From: CBDCWO01 sp965223405
Lineage (GTDB): Bacteria; Bacteroidota; Bacteroidia; Chitinophagales; Saprospiraceae
Length of the DNA stretch: 64,000 nt
Reading direction: 5' to 3'
Assembly: GCA_965223405.1 (NCBI GenBank)
Contig: CBDCWO010000006.1
Span: 806,001 to 870,000 of the forward strand
A program made the translations under genes and the position numbers. Under the pieces are notes generated by a model. The model had not been told where the DNA came from and searched no databases. It worked only from the letters and a program-made list of their open reading frames with translations. Positions 9,116 to 18,700 of this stretch are shown here, piece after piece (position 1 is the first letter of the stretch; every line of letters starts with the position of its first letter).

Positions 9116-12100
9116 ATGATACGTGTTTTCTTTTTGACTACTAGCATCTTACTGGCTGTGTCGTCCTATTATGGACAAAGTAAATTACATGAATACCAAC
9201 CGCCGTTGTCCCCGGTTCAGGTGAATTTAAAACCACTGAAGGATTTTAGAAGATTCCCGGTTTCTACTAATAGTAAAATTCATGAACACAGGCTATTTCC
9301 AAAAACCTTGGATTATGCTAAGCTCAAGAAGGCAAAAATCAAAAGATATAAAAATTCAATTTGGATCGAAGGGGGTTTTATGAACCATTCCGTAAAACGC
9401 AATAAGCAAAACATCCACTGGAATGTCCTCGAAAGTGCTCAAAAGTGGATTCCCGTACAAAGCGTACGCGAAGAGTTTCGTGTAAAGAAGATTGAACAGG
9501 ATGAATTGGGTATGAATCATCACAAACTGCAACAGATGTACCACGGTCTGGAGATATATGGTGGAGAAGTTATAATTCATTCACAAGATGGAAATCCAAT
9601 CAGAGTGAATGGCGTGGTATTCCCCACTCCCAGGGAGTTAAACCTAGGTAAAGAACTCGTAACTGCCCAAAAGGCTATGGAATTGGCATATGATGATCTG
9701 GGAATTAACTGGGAGGCAGGTAAGTCCAATGTCATTTTGCAGTTACTTGAGGTCACTGATCAGGCCAAGAAGATTATCATATATAAAAATGAAAAACCAC
9801 ATCTTGCCTGGCATTTGGACTTGCATCCCAATCATTTGAGTGATTGGCAGTATTTCATTGATGTGCAAACAGGCGAAATATTGCGGAAATACAACAACGT
9901 TTGTCGTTTTCATCATTATGATCTTGATGACATAAAACCCTTTTATGCAAGCGGCAAACCTGCTTCCAATCCCGATCCAATGGACTTACCGATGCAAATA
10001 CAAGAATTCGATGGTCCGGCCATAGGTATGGGTGTGGATTTAAAGGGGGTAAACCAACAAATACATTGTCTGGAAGCGGGGGGGCAATATGCTCTAATGG
10101 ACGGATCCCGGGCGATGTTCAAGTCTTGGGGTAGTGAGACGGTCAGGCCTCAGGGAATCATATGGACCCTGGATACCAAAAGGGAAAAACCTTCCCAGCA
10201 AGGTTACCGTGCCTATCAAGTCATCTCTAATAGTAGCACTTTTAATAACCCTACTGCGGTTTCAGCACATACCAATTCAGCTACTGCTTATCTGTATGCC
10301 TTAAATACCTTCAATCGCAACTCAATCAATGGATCTGGGGGAAGTATTGTTTCCTTTATCAACATTGTAGATGAGAACGGGAGTGAAATAGACAATGCCT
10401 TTTGGGGCAATGAGACCATGATGTATGGGAATGGTAAGCAAATAGCTAAGGATTTTGCTTTGGGATTAGATGTTGCCGGTCATGAAATGTTTCATGGCGT
10501 TATACAAAATACTGCTGGTTTGGAATACATGAATGAATCCGGAGCACTCAACGAATCGTTTGCCGATATATTTGGGGCGATGATCGATCGTGACGATTGG
10601 CAAATGGGTGAGGATATTGTACTACCCGGCGTGTTTCCCAATAATGCATTGCGCGATCTGTCCAATCCGCACAATGGAGGTAATTCACTCAACGATCTGG
10701 GTTATCAACCTAATCATAACAATTCCAAATTCAATGGAACCGAAGATAATGGTGGTGTCCATATCAACAGTGGTATTCACAATTTTGCATTTTATAAGGT
10801 GGCCACCCGTATTGGCAGTTCTGAAGAGGACGGTAAAGCCAAAGCTGAGCAGATCTTCTATCGCGCATTGAGTGTTTATCTAACCCGGTTTAGCTCATTC
10901 ATCGATGCCCGAAATGCAGCAGTTTCGGCAGCTCAAGATATTCATGGTGCAAATAGTCCGGAAGTACAAATTGTCAATCAGGCATTTGATGAAGTGGGAA
11001 TTGGAGCTGGAGCAGGAACAGCCCCGGTGGAAGATGTAGTAGAAAATCCGGGAGTCGATTTGATACTGCATCTCAATACCTTTAATAATCGCTTAAGTTT
11101 AACCTGGCCGGATCGCACTGAAATCTCAGATGGTTTGACCAACTTTGTTCCCTTAAGTCGCGCTAGTCTCACTGACGACGGATCTGCCTTGGTCTATGTG
11201 TCTGAAGACCACATCATGCGTTATATACTCTTTGACTGGAGTAAAGAGACCCTCGAAGAAGCCATTTTAGAAATTGGAACCATCTCCAATGAAGCGATTT
11301 ACCGAAATGTGGTCATTTCAAAACAAGGAGACAAAATTGCTGCCCTTACTGCTGAGGAAGACAACAACATTCATATTTATGACTACAACAAAGAAGCGTG
11401 GCAGACCTATCCACTATACAATCCAACTACAGCCAGTGGAGGATTTAGAACCAATAATGTTTTGCGAGCGGACGCTATGGAATTTGACTTTACCGGAGAA
11501 TATCTGATGTACGATGCTGAAAATTTTATTGAAAATGTAGATGGACCGGACATTACGACCTGGGATATTGGATTCCTCAGGATTGCAGATCTTGCAACCG
11601 GGGCCTGGGGAGATGGTGCCATATTCAAACTGGTATCCGGATTGCCGGATAATGTTTCAATAATTGGCAATCCGACATTTGCCAAAAATTCACCCTTTAA
11701 AATCGCGTTCGATTTAGTGGAAACTGTGGACGACCCAATCTGGGGTCCTACAGAAGAGTATTATGTCCTGGGAGCAGATCTTGAAACCGGAGATTTTGGA
11801 TCTATAGTACAAGGAACAAAATTGGGATTTCCAAGTTACTCCCCGGATGACAAATGGCTGATGTACGACAGCAAATCCGAAGATCTATTCGGAACCGCAG
11901 CTACTCTATTTGCGGCTCCTTTAAATCCTGATAAAATCAATTTTGCGGATCAGGGAGAACTTATTAATTTCAAACAATACGCGTATTGGAGTAATTGGTT
12001 CGCTACGGGAACTCGTGAGTTGACCAGTCATGTCTCCACCGCTGAACTGGACGAACTTCAGATCAACTTATTTCCAAATCCAAACTACGGACAACTCAAC

Positions 12101-12304
12101 CTACAATATGAGTTGTCCAAAGCAGAATTGATCCGGATACAATTGTATGATTTAATGGGGAAAAAAGTACTGGATGATCATTGGAATGAACAGCCCGGTA
12201 AATCCCACAGGTCAATAGATTTAGATATAGTTCCTACAGGAATTTATAGTCTCAAAATCAATATTGGCTCACGCCAGGGTGTATACAAAATAATAGTTCA
12301 ATAG
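9116..12304 (+). CDS. Thermolysin-like M4 metalloprotease with T9SS sorting domain
   Basis: A 1062-residue secreted zinc protease. The parts in order are: a signal peptide (about 1-21); an FTP/PepSY-type propeptide (about 110-250), which keeps the enzyme inactive and is removed on maturation; the M4 catalytic domain (about 300-640) with zinc motif HEMFH at about 455-459, third ligand in NESFADIFGAM, and catalytic His in GGVHINSGI (about 545); a 300-residue region of beta-propeller-like repeats (YSPDDKWLMYDS and similar); and a T9SS type A sorting domain from about 985 (LFPNPNYGQLNL to YKIIVQ). The protein should cross the outer membrane through T9SS. It is translationally adjacent to the emfourin-like gene. 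Confidence 0.95.
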   Translation: MIRVFFLTTSILLAVSSYYGQSKLHEYQPPLSPVQVNLKPLKDFRRFPVSTNSKIHEHRLFPKTLDYAKLKKAKIKRYKNSIWIEGGFMNHSVKRNKQNIHWNVLESAQKWIPVQSVREEFRVKKIEQDELGMNHHKLQQMYHGLEIYGGEVIIHSQDGNPIRVNGVVFPTPRELNLGKELVTAQKAMELAYDDLGINWEAGKSNVILQLLEVTDQAKKIIIYKNEKPHLAWHLDLHPNHLSDWQYFIDVQTGEILRKYNNVCRFHHYDLDDIKPFYASGKPASNPDPMDLPMQIQEFDGPAIGMGVDLKGVNQQIHCLEAGGQYALMDGSRAMFKSWGSETVRPQGIIWTLDTKREKPSQQGYRAYQVISNSSTFNNPTAVSAHTNSATAYLYALNTFNRNSINGSGGSIVSFINIVDENGSEIDNAFWGNETMMYGNGKQIAKDFALGLDVAGHEMFHGVIQNTAGLEYMNESGALNESFADIFGAMIDRDDWQMGEDIVLPGVFPNNALRDLSNPHNGGNSLNDLGYQPNHNNSKFNGTEDNGGVHINSGIHNFAFYKVATRIGSSEEDGKAKAEQIFYRALSVYLTRFSSFIDARNAAVSAAQDIHGANSPEVQIVNQAFDEVGIGAGAGTAPVEDVVENPGVDLILHLNTFNNRLSLTWPDRTEISDGLTNFVPLSRASLTDDGSALVYVSEDHIMRYILFDWSKETLEEAILEIGTISNEAIYRNVVISKQGDKIAALTAEEDNNIHIYDYNKEAWQTYPLYNPTTASGGFRTNNVLRADAMEFDFTGEYLMYDAENFIENVDGPDITTWDIGFLRIADLATGAWGDGAIFKLVSGLPDNVSIIGNPTFAKNSPFKIAFDLVETVDDPIWGPTEEYYVLGADLETGDFGSIVQGTKLGFPSYSPDDKWLMYDSKSEDLFGTAATLFAAPLNPDKINFADQGELINFKQYAYWSNWFATGTRELTSHVSTAELDELQINLFPNPNYGQLNLQYELSKAELIRIQLYDLMGKKVLDDHWNEQPGKSHRSIDLDIVPTGIYSLKINIGSRQGVYKIIVQ

Positions 12305-12388
12305 TCTCGAAGGCAACCATTAAATGAGCATTACTTTTTTTTCGCGTGGGGATTTATGTAACTAAGAAAGGATTAATCGAATATTGCG

Positions 12389-13627
12389 ATGAATTCAGAC
12401 CTTACCTTTCAAATTCTTTCCGAAACGCACCTGTTGTATTTCTACGGTCTGTGGCAATTCTCGGTCTGTCTTTTTGCTTTCCTGGCATTAATGGCCATCT
12501 GGTGGCACATCGGGCAAAAACAGCGTGATTTCGGACAGGTTTGGTTAGCCCTTTCCGTATTGTGTTGGTGCTTATCCGGTGGTGTAGAAGTCTATTATGC
12601 CAATCAATATCAAGAAGCTGGATCTACTATAGAGGAATTGCATAATCAGTTAATGGTTGAAGAGTCAAACCCCTCAGGTTTTACAGACAAAATGACTCTG
12701 TATAGAGAAGCACAAACCAAATTTTTGGAATACAAGGCCGTTAAATCCTTACAGCTAGACGGACTCAGAAGCATTCTTTCTCTTTTCAATAGCCTGTTTA
12801 TTCTTCTTGCATTGCCGTGGTTTCGTTACCTACCTAAACAGGTTGAATGGATCATCAAATCGAATTTTTGGCCCTTTTTAGTAGGCTTACCTTTTCTTTT
12901 CTCTTTGCTACCAACCCTAAGTAAAATGATCTTTAAACAAAATTATGGTTTTATCAGTGAGCTGGATGTCTATTTCTCTATCTTGACGTTAGGGTTTTTA
13001 GGAATTGTTTTATGGGAGTCGTTTGCCAAGCGTAGACTGGTAATTTTGGCCTGGCTTTCTCTTCTCTGTATTATTATCACCTTCATAGCACAAGTTTTAA
13101 AGTTGACCTCCTCCAGTATTGATCTCAGCTTGTTTTCAGCCATTTTTAAGACCTCGCTGATAATGCTTTTCTTTGCACTGGCCCTCTCCTGGGTCAAAGA
13201 ACTTGCTGAGCATATTATCCCTGAACCCGAAAGTCTATTCTTGGCTTTTACCAATAGTAACACCTTGGGGAAAGCAAATTATGTTTCCTTAATCGGGATA
13301 CCCGGAGTTGAACAAACCCGGTTTTCACTGACTCCGGCTTTGTATGATCTGCTCTTAAAGTTCGCTAGAAACAAAATAAACCAAACGGACGGATGGCTTG
13401 AAATCAAACCTAAAAACAATACCAATGCATCCAAAGCATATGACATCAATGATCATAATGAAATCCGGCGTCTTTTAAAATCGATATTGGATGGTATATT
13501 TGGAGAGGGACAATGGACCAAAGTACATCACGAAAAACCTCTCAAGGCGACTCTTTTTGAAATGTCTGAAAAGCGCAGTCGTCAGATCCGCCTACGCATA
13601 CCGGTTAAGAATATCAATATTCTGTAA
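12389..13627 (+). CDS. Unrecognised multi-pass membrane protein with C-terminal soluble domain
   Basis: A 412-residue protein that I do not recognise. The N-terminal 270 residues contain about six or seven hydrophobic helices (for example FYGLWQFSVCLFAFLALMAI, then others near 45, 125, 155, 190, 218 and 250). A charged loop of some 60 residues lies between the second and third. The last 140 residues are soluble and mixed alpha/beta (GIPGVEQTRFSLTPALYDLLLKFARNK onward). The layout resembles a 7TM sensor with an intracellular output or DNA-binding region, but no known effector motif is visible. It follows the M4 gene by 85 bases and is convergent with the methyltransferase. Confidence 0.75.
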   Translation: MNSDLTFQILSETHLLYFYGLWQFSVCLFAFLALMAIWWHIGQKQRDFGQVWLALSVLCWCLSGGVEVYYANQYQEAGSTIEELHNQLMVEESNPSGFTDKMTLYREAQTKFLEYKAVKSLQLDGLRSILSLFNSLFILLALPWFRYLPKQVEWIIKSNFWPFLVGLPFLFSLLPTLSKMIFKQNYGFISELDVYFSILTLGFLGIVLWESFAKRRLVILAWLSLLCIIITFIAQVLKLTSSSIDLSLFSAIFKTSLIMLFFALALSWVKELAEHIIPEPESLFLAFTNSNTLGKANYVSLIGIPGVEQTRFSLTPALYDLLLKFARNKINQTDGWLEIKPKNNTNASKAYDINDHNEIRRLLKSILDGIFGEGQWTKVHHEKPLKATLFEMSEKRSRQIRLRIPVKNINIL

Positions 13628-13633
13628 GATTGA

Positions 13634-14395
13634 TCATTGTGAATTATTCCTCTTAAAGGCCATCATGGTCAATCCGCTTTTTGCTTTAAATATCGGATCC
13701 AATAACTTTGTAAATGGTAGTACCGCATTTTGAAGTAAGACAGACACTTTGGTTGGAGTCTCTCCTTCTTCACGAATACCAGGATTGAAAACTTTCCTGA
13801 TTGTACCGCAACAGAGATAACTGATTCTGATATTTAAGAATTTCGATTTCTCCAATTGGAATCCGTTCTCCTTAAAAAGAGTTGTATAATAGGAAATAGG
13901 CCTTCCTGTATTCGTTTGGTTGCCTTTGACCTTTCTTTCGGTCCGCTCAAAAATATAGATTTCCTTTTCAGTCACACGACAGATTTCTCCTATTAAGGAC
14001 TTTAAAGTCTTCTCATCAGTATTATGTTGGAGAACGGTTGCTGTAAATGTCCGATCGAATTTTTTATCCGGAAAAGGTAAATTAATGCCATCTGATAAGA
14101 TGATCTGAACCTGAGGGTGATTATGTCTCGCCAAATCAACCATTTCTTGGGAGACGTCCACAGCAGTAAGCGATTTGGGCTTAAGTCTTAAAATCTCTTT
14201 TAAATTCCCCCCCGGACCACAGCCCACCTCGAGTATATTTTGATCTTCAATAGGCATAGTGGTCAGTAACTGCAAAAACATTTTCCTCTTATATAAATAG
14301 AATGGTTCAATGTCTCCGGCAATATAACCCCCATGCTTTCTCTCTTTGATCCTTTTTCCTACTTCAGACCAGTATTGCTCAAGGTTGTATCCCAT
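13634..14395 (-). CDS. Class I SAM-dependent methyltransferase
   Basis: A 253-residue Rossmann-fold methyltransferase. Motif I is ILEVGCGPGGN at about residues 53-63, followed by the acidic ribose-binding residue in LTAVDVSQEMV, the motif ILSDGINLPFPDKKFD, and post-motif TATVLQH. This matches the Methyltransf_11 pattern. The substrate is unknown. The N-terminal helix (MGYNLEQYWSEVGKRI) is typical of stand-alone small-molecule methyltransferases. It ends six bases from the convergent membrane protein gene. Confidence 0.85.
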   Translation of the reverse strand: MGYNLEQYWSEVGKRIKERKHGGYIAGDIEPFYLYKRKMFLQLLTTMPIEDQNILEVGCGPGGNLKEILRLKPKSLTAVDVSQEMVDLARHNHPQVQIILSDGINLPFPDKKFDRTFTATVLQHNTDEKTLKSLIGEICRVTEKEIYIFERTERKVKGNQTNTGRPISYYTTLFKENGFQLEKSKFLNIRISYLCCGTIRKVFNPGIREEGETPTKVSVLLQNAVLPFTKLLDPIFKAKSGLTMMAFKRNNSQ

Positions 14396-14736
14396 AATAT
14401 TGATTTAATTCAGCTTAGAAGTTTTAAACCGCCAAGATATTCTAAATTGAAATAATCCATTGCTCTCCTTAGAATTATTTGCCAATAATGCAACTTCTTG
14501 AAGATGTACAATCCGGTTGAACCACCTAATTTCTATATCGAGTCATGGCTTTTGTTGCTCCATGATTGCGATACCTTTTATTTACAACCTAACCATTTCA
14601 GACCTCACACCAAAACATACTGACATGGCCAGTCTCACCATTTGTCAGTAAAAAAATTTCTGACCGCTCGAAATTAATTTCCGACATATCTCCAGGGTTC
14701 AGAGTTGGTCATTACAACTTTGGCTAAAGCTAAATA
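14396..14736. other. Gene-free 340-bp divergent intergenic region
   Basis: This lies between the divergent methyltransferase and symporter genes and holds no convincing ORF. It contains two short inverted repeats. One is TCATGG/CCATGA at about 14550-14575. The other is a 7-bp stem at 14619-14625 and 14643-14649. Neither has a terminator-like T run. It presumably holds both promoters, but no clear TAnnTTTG box was found next to either start. Confidence 0.5.
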
Positions 14737-16383
14737 ATGATTAGAAATAGTAAATTGACTCAGAAACCACCTTATTTGTACTTGCTAGTATTACTGCTAT
14801 TACCCATATTGGGGCAGAGTCAATCCACCGGATTAGATGATCGAATTAATGAAAATTTTATGCCGATCGCACAATGGTGGGAAGGTTTGGTCTTTACTGA
14901 GATCCAATTGTTTGGATTCGGTATTCCCTGCGTATTGATATTATTGGTATTAGGAGCATTGTTTTTCACGGTCTATTTTTCCTTTGTAAATATCCGTCAT
15001 TTCTTCTTGGCAATACAAGTGGTCAGAGGTAAATATGATTATTTGGAATCCACTCCATTCCACGTGGATTCTGACAACCTTTGCACCTTGGAAGGTGATG
15101 CCTTGGGCACGATTAAGGACAAAAGTCATCAAGGGGAAGTCAATCATTTTCAGGCCCTGGCTACTGCTGTATCCGGAACAGTAGGCTTGGGTAATATTGC
15201 GATGGTTGCCGTTGCAATATCGGTCGGAGGTCCGGGTGCGACGTTTTGGATGATTCTGGCAGGATTACTCGGCATGTCCTCAAAATTTGTCGAATGCACA
15301 CTGGGCGTAAAATACCGTGATATCGACCAGGCCGGACAGGTCTATGGAGGACCAATGTATTATTTATCCCGGGGGCTGCAAGAAAATGGAATGGCCCGGC
15401 TGGGAAGAGTACTAGCAATGATTTTTGCCTTGTTATGCGTGGGAGCCTCATTAGGAGGAGGAAACGCCTTTCAATCGAATCAAGCAGCCGCTCAAATTAT
15501 GCAAAGATTTGATTTGACCGGTTCATCTACCGGAACATTACTTGGATTCCTATTTGCACTGATGGTAGGTATCGTGATTATCGGCGGTATCAAGAGGATT
15601 GCTAAAGTGACCGCACGCATCGTACCTTTTATGGCTATTCTCTATGTGCTAGCTGCTTTGGTCATCCTGATTGCTAAATTGGAGTTTGTTGACGATGCGG
15701 TTTCCCTGATCTTCACCGAAGCATTTTCACCCCGTGCTACCATTGCCGGCGGTACTATTGGAGTAATCATTCAGGGTTTCAGGAGGGCGGCATTTTCCAA
15801 TGAAGCGGGTGCCGGTTCTGCGGCAATTGCGCATTCGGCTGTAAAAACGAAATTCCCGGCATCAGAAGGACTGGTGGGTCTATTGGAACCATTCATTGAC
15901 ACGGTCGTGATATGTACGCTGACTGCATTGGTCATCATCCTATTTAATATGGAAGGTGCATTTGAGTATGGAGATGTGATCAACAATGAAGTAGTCATGT
16001 CCCTGTCAGGGGAAAGAATAGGGGGAGTCAACTTAACTTCAATCGCTTTCGATTCGGTGATCCCCGGTTTCTCTTATCTTCTTGCCATTGCGGTGATCCT
16101 GTTTGCCTTCTCCACTATGTTATCCTGGTCGTATTATGGATTACAGGCCTGGAAATATTTATTTGGCAGAAGTAAATCAGCCGATTTGTTGTACAAATGT
16201 ATATTCCTAATATTTACCATTCTGGGTGCAGCGGTAACTTTGGAGGCGGTGATCAAGTTTTCAGACGCAATGATTCTGGCCTTGGTATTTCCGAATATGC
16301 TTGGATTGTTATTCTTATTCCCTAAGGTAAAAATGGAATTAAGGAATTATTTGCTGGCAATTCGACAGAAGCAGCAAACTTAA
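14737..16383 (+). CDS. Alanine/glycine:cation symporter family protein (AGCS)
   Basis: A 548-residue polytopic membrane protein of the AGCS family (AlsT/DagA type), which imports small amino acids with sodium ions. Family signatures are visible: SGTVGLGNIAMVAVAISVGGPGA, the YGGPMYYLSRGL loop, and GFRRAAFSNEAGAGSAAIAHSA, the most conserved substrate and ion site. About ten to eleven hydrophobic helices follow one another. The N-terminus has an additional signal-peptide-like segment (LYLLVLLLLPILGQSQ) before the first canonical helix, a feature common in Bacteroidota members and the reason the protein is longer than the usual 450-480 residues. Confidence 0.95.
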   Translation: MIRNSKLTQKPPYLYLLVLLLLPILGQSQSTGLDDRINENFMPIAQWWEGLVFTEIQLFGFGIPCVLILLVLGALFFTVYFSFVNIRHFFLAIQVVRGKYDYLESTPFHVDSDNLCTLEGDALGTIKDKSHQGEVNHFQALATAVSGTVGLGNIAMVAVAISVGGPGATFWMILAGLLGMSSKFVECTLGVKYRDIDQAGQVYGGPMYYLSRGLQENGMARLGRVLAMIFALLCVGASLGGGNAFQSNQAAAQIMQRFDLTGSSTGTLLGFLFALMVGIVIIGGIKRIAKVTARIVPFMAILYVLAALVILIAKLEFVDDAVSLIFTEAFSPRATIAGGTIGVIIQGFRRAAFSNEAGAGSAAIAHSAVKTKFPASEGLVGLLEPFIDTVVICTLTALVIILFNMEGAFEYGDVINNEVVMSLSGERIGGVNLTSIAFDSVIPGFSYLLAIAVILFAFSTMLSWSYYGLQAWKYLFGRSKSADLLYKCIFLIFTILGAAVTLEAVIKFSDAMILALVFPNMLGLLFLFPKVKMELRNYLLAIRQKQQT

Positions 16384-16493
16384 ATAGCTTTGTCATCGGT
16401 AACCAAATGTTGGCAAAAAGACAAAAGTGAATTGAAATTAAACCATTTTATGGCTAACGAGTTTGTAGTGCTTAGAAATCAAAATTAATTTTC

Positions 16494-16883
16494 ATGGGAT
16501 TTTGGGAAAACAAAAAATTCGCAACAGAAACCAAAGCTGATCTAAATTGGCAGCATTTGAATGAATTGGAGCAGTTAGAGCTTATCCATCAGAAATCTTT
16601 TACCAGGCCACAAGTAATCTTCAAACATAGTATACACTGTGGTACCAGTGCCATGGCGAAGTATCAGCTGGAAGAGTCGTGGGATTTACATCAAACTATT
16701 GATTTTTATTATTTGGATTTAATCAACCATCGTCAAATATCCAATGCGATTTCAACCAAATATCAAACAACCCATCAGTCACCGCAGTTATTGGTGATTA
16801 ACCAGGGGGTAGTCACTAATCATGTAAGTCATCATCGCGTATCAATGGATTGGTTAAAACAGACTTTGTCAGAAGTTGGCTGA
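16494..16883 (+). CDS. ytxJ: YtxJ-like bacillithiol-system redox protein
   Basis: A 129-residue thioredoxin-like protein of the YtxJ (DUF2847) family. The motif FKHSIHCGTSAMAK at about residues 43-56 carries the single redox cysteine of this monothiol bacilliredoxin-like family. YYLDLINHRQISNAI, SPQLLVINQG and the final SHHRVSMDWL match the rest of the fold. It probably reduces bacillithiol-mixed disulfides in the cytoplasm, which implies bacillithiol synthesis in this organism. It stands alone, 110 bases after the symporter gene. Confidence 0.8.
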   Translation: MGFWENKKFATETKADLNWQHLNELEQLELIHQKSFTRPQVIFKHSIHCGTSAMAKYQLEESWDLHQTIDFYYLDLINHRQISNAISTKYQTTHQSPQLLVINQGVVTNHVSHHRVSMDWLKQTLSEVG

Positions 16884-17251
16884 ATTCGTTTTGAGCCTGC
16901 AACGAATTTCATTTATTCATATTTTTCCGATACCATGCTGAGATTAGTATGAAATAGCCCAGGCTAACTTTTAAATCTCTTTTTAGCGCAAGAATACTAC
17001 ACGACTAAAACCCGACCCCTGCCGGTCAGCTGTCGAAATTTTTCCAATCTCAGGGTTGCAAAATCCCGATCCCCAAAGAGTTAGTGAAAACAATAAAACT
17101 GAGGCCTATCTACCAAAAAAGCACATGCAAAGCTTTGCAGTCCTTTAGGATATTTGGATATTGAAGGGCATAAAATTAAAATAAATATAAATGTATATCC
17201 GGAACTTTAGTCCGGATAGTAAGGTGATGGTGGCCATTCGTTTAAGCAACA
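16884..17251. other. Intergenic region with a palindrome and a hairpin
   Basis: This 368-bp stretch has no credible ORF. It contains a perfect 14-bp palindrome at 17126-17139 (TGCAAAGCTTTGCA) and a perfect 8-bp stem at 17196-17203/17211-17218 (TATCCGGA/TCCGGATA, 7-base loop). Neither is followed by a T run. The stretch marks the change from normal-composition core genes to the AT-rich accessory genes that follow, so these could be remnants of an insertion or operator-like sites for the gene at 17252. Confidence 0.5.
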
Positions 17252-18163
17252 ATGATCGAAATGAACGTATATAAGATAATAGGAGTCTTACTATTCTGTT
17301 TTGGTTTAGTTATGTGTACTTCACCTGATGTTTGCGAAATTCCGATTCTATTTGATTCACAAAATGAAATTTTTCAGATAAATGTAGATGGCAGCAAACT
17401 AAAAAAAATTACTGATGCTAAAAATAGATATAGTTCTAAACCTGCACTATCACCATTAGGTGATAAGATTGCTTACATTTCAAATATCAATGGTAAAGAT
17501 GCGCTGTCATTGATGGATTATAATGGTTCCAATAAACGTCAGCTTACCTTTAATGAAGATTCTGCATATATGGACGGTAGGCCTGCCTGGTCCCCTTCAG
17601 GCAAAGAGATTGCCTATAATTCATTACAAAATGGGAATTGGGATATTTATGTCTATAACCTTGAGTATTTAACAAACAGGAGGTTAACATTTAATGAAGA
17701 ATTGGATGAATTTCCATCATGGAGTCCTGACGGTAATGTAATTTTATTTTCTTCCTTTAGGAATGGTAATTTTGATTTATTTACGATGAATTCAAAAACA
17801 GGGAAAAATATTCAACAAATCACATTCTCTAAATCAAATGAATTTCGAGCGACGTATTCACCAGAAGGAAAAAGAATTGCCTACAGTTCTGATGAAACTG
17901 GAGATTGGAATATTTACATCATGAATCTTAATGACACAAGTGTCACTCAACTTACTAATTGCAATAAATCATGCTTGCGACCATCTTGGTCACCTTGTGG
18001 AAATAAAATCGTGTTTCAGTCTGGAAGTGATGGACAATCGGAGAATTGGAGTGATTGGGAAATCTATATATTTGATTTGATAAGCAGAAAAGTTATGAAC
18101 ATTACCAATAATAATGTTGCAGATGCACATCCAGATTGGTGTTCCTTTTATAGATCGAGATGA
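17252..18163 (+). CDS. TolB-like (PD40) beta-propeller lipoprotein
   Basis: A 303-residue protein. Its hydrophobic leader ends LVMCTSPD, a lipobox, so it is probably an envelope lipoprotein. At least five WD40-like/PD40 repeats follow, each with a core such as PAWSPSGKEIAYNS, PSWSPDGNVILFSS or PSWSPCGNKIVFQS, spaced about 42 residues apart. They form a six-bladed propeller like the C-terminal domain of TolB. No catalytic domain is present. Such propellers bind peptides or other envelope proteins; the partner is unknown here. An ATG at 17261 is an alternative start. The gene is AT-rich, like the small genes that follow it. Confidence 0.85.
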   Translation: MIEMNVYKIIGVLLFCFGLVMCTSPDVCEIPILFDSQNEIFQINVDGSKLKKITDAKNRYSSKPALSPLGDKIAYISNINGKDALSLMDYNGSNKRQLTFNEDSAYMDGRPAWSPSGKEIAYNSLQNGNWDIYVYNLEYLTNRRLTFNEELDEFPSWSPDGNVILFSSFRNGNFDLFTMNSKTGKNIQQITFSKSNEFRATYSPEGKRIAYSSDETGDWNIYIMNLNDTSVTQLTNCNKSCLRPSWSPCGNKIVFQSGSDGQSENWSDWEIYIFDLISRKVMNITNNNVADAHPDWCSFYRSR

Positions 18164-18242
18164 TTAAAACAGCTACCAATATGTACAAAAATAATAGCCG
18201 AGATAATACGGATATTGTGCCATTAGGTCTGGAAAGATTATA

Positions 18243-18500
18243 ATGAATGTTCTCAATAACAAAATTAGTTACTCAGATACGTTGGATTCTCATTTTCATA
18301 ATTTACAAAAAGTTCCTAATTCCTTTCTAACTACTATTTCTTACAAAGCGATTGAAAATAGAGGGTTCCATCTTTTTACTTCAATAAACCTTCGCAAAAA
18401 AATTATAAAATTATTTGATGACACTTTTCCTTCGATGATATTAGAGATTAATAAAATTGACGAAAACATATTGAAGACGAATATGAAAAAAAATAAATGA
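18243..18500 (+). CDS. Hypothetical protein, 85 residues
   Basis: A short AT-rich ORF that I do not recognise. It has no signal peptide or membrane segment and a Lys-rich end (NILKTNMKKNK). Its stop overlaps the start of the next small ORF by four bases (ATGA), the usual sign of translational coupling, which supports both being real. It lies between the propeller and GH43-like lipoprotein genes. Confidence 0.45.
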   Translation: MNVLNNKISYSDTLDSHFHNLQKVPNSFLTTISYKAIENRGFHLFTSINLRKKIIKLFDDTFPSMILEINKIDENILKTNMKKNK

Positions 18501-18697
18501 TTGATCATTTTGAATATTTTAATGGTAAACTGAAGCCAAATGATTATCAAAATCTATTAGAGGACCAGCAAGATAGAAGTATATTGACGTTTAATATGTC
18601 AGTTCAGAATTATTTCATGTTGAAGAGAAGAGATTGTTTAAAACAGATTGAGATACTAATCGAAGAAATTGATAATGAATTGAATAAGGAGAAATAA
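18497..18697 (+). CDS. Hypothetical protein, 66 residues
   Basis: A short charged protein whose C-terminal half (RRDCLKQIEILIEEIDNELNKEK) is predicted to be a helix, possibly a coiled coil. Its start overlaps the preceding ORF by four bases. Its last codons contain AAGGAG, which serves as ribosome binding site for the GH43-like gene starting three bases later. Function unknown. Confidence 0.45.
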   Translation: MIDHFEYFNGKLKPNDYQNLLEDQQDRSILTFNMSVQNYFMLKRRDCLKQIEILIEEIDNELNKEK

Positions 18698-18700
18698 TCT

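Noticed and set aside
14619..14649. Stem ACTGACA/TGTCAGT as a terminator
   Set aside because: The loop is 17 bases, it lies between divergent starts, and it is followed by A rather than T residues on the plus strand.
18341..18550. 69-residue minus-strand hydrophobic ORF
   Set aside because: It is antisense to the two coupled small ORFs, and its Phe/Ile-rich content reflects AT-rich, Lys/Asn-coding sequence on the other strand.
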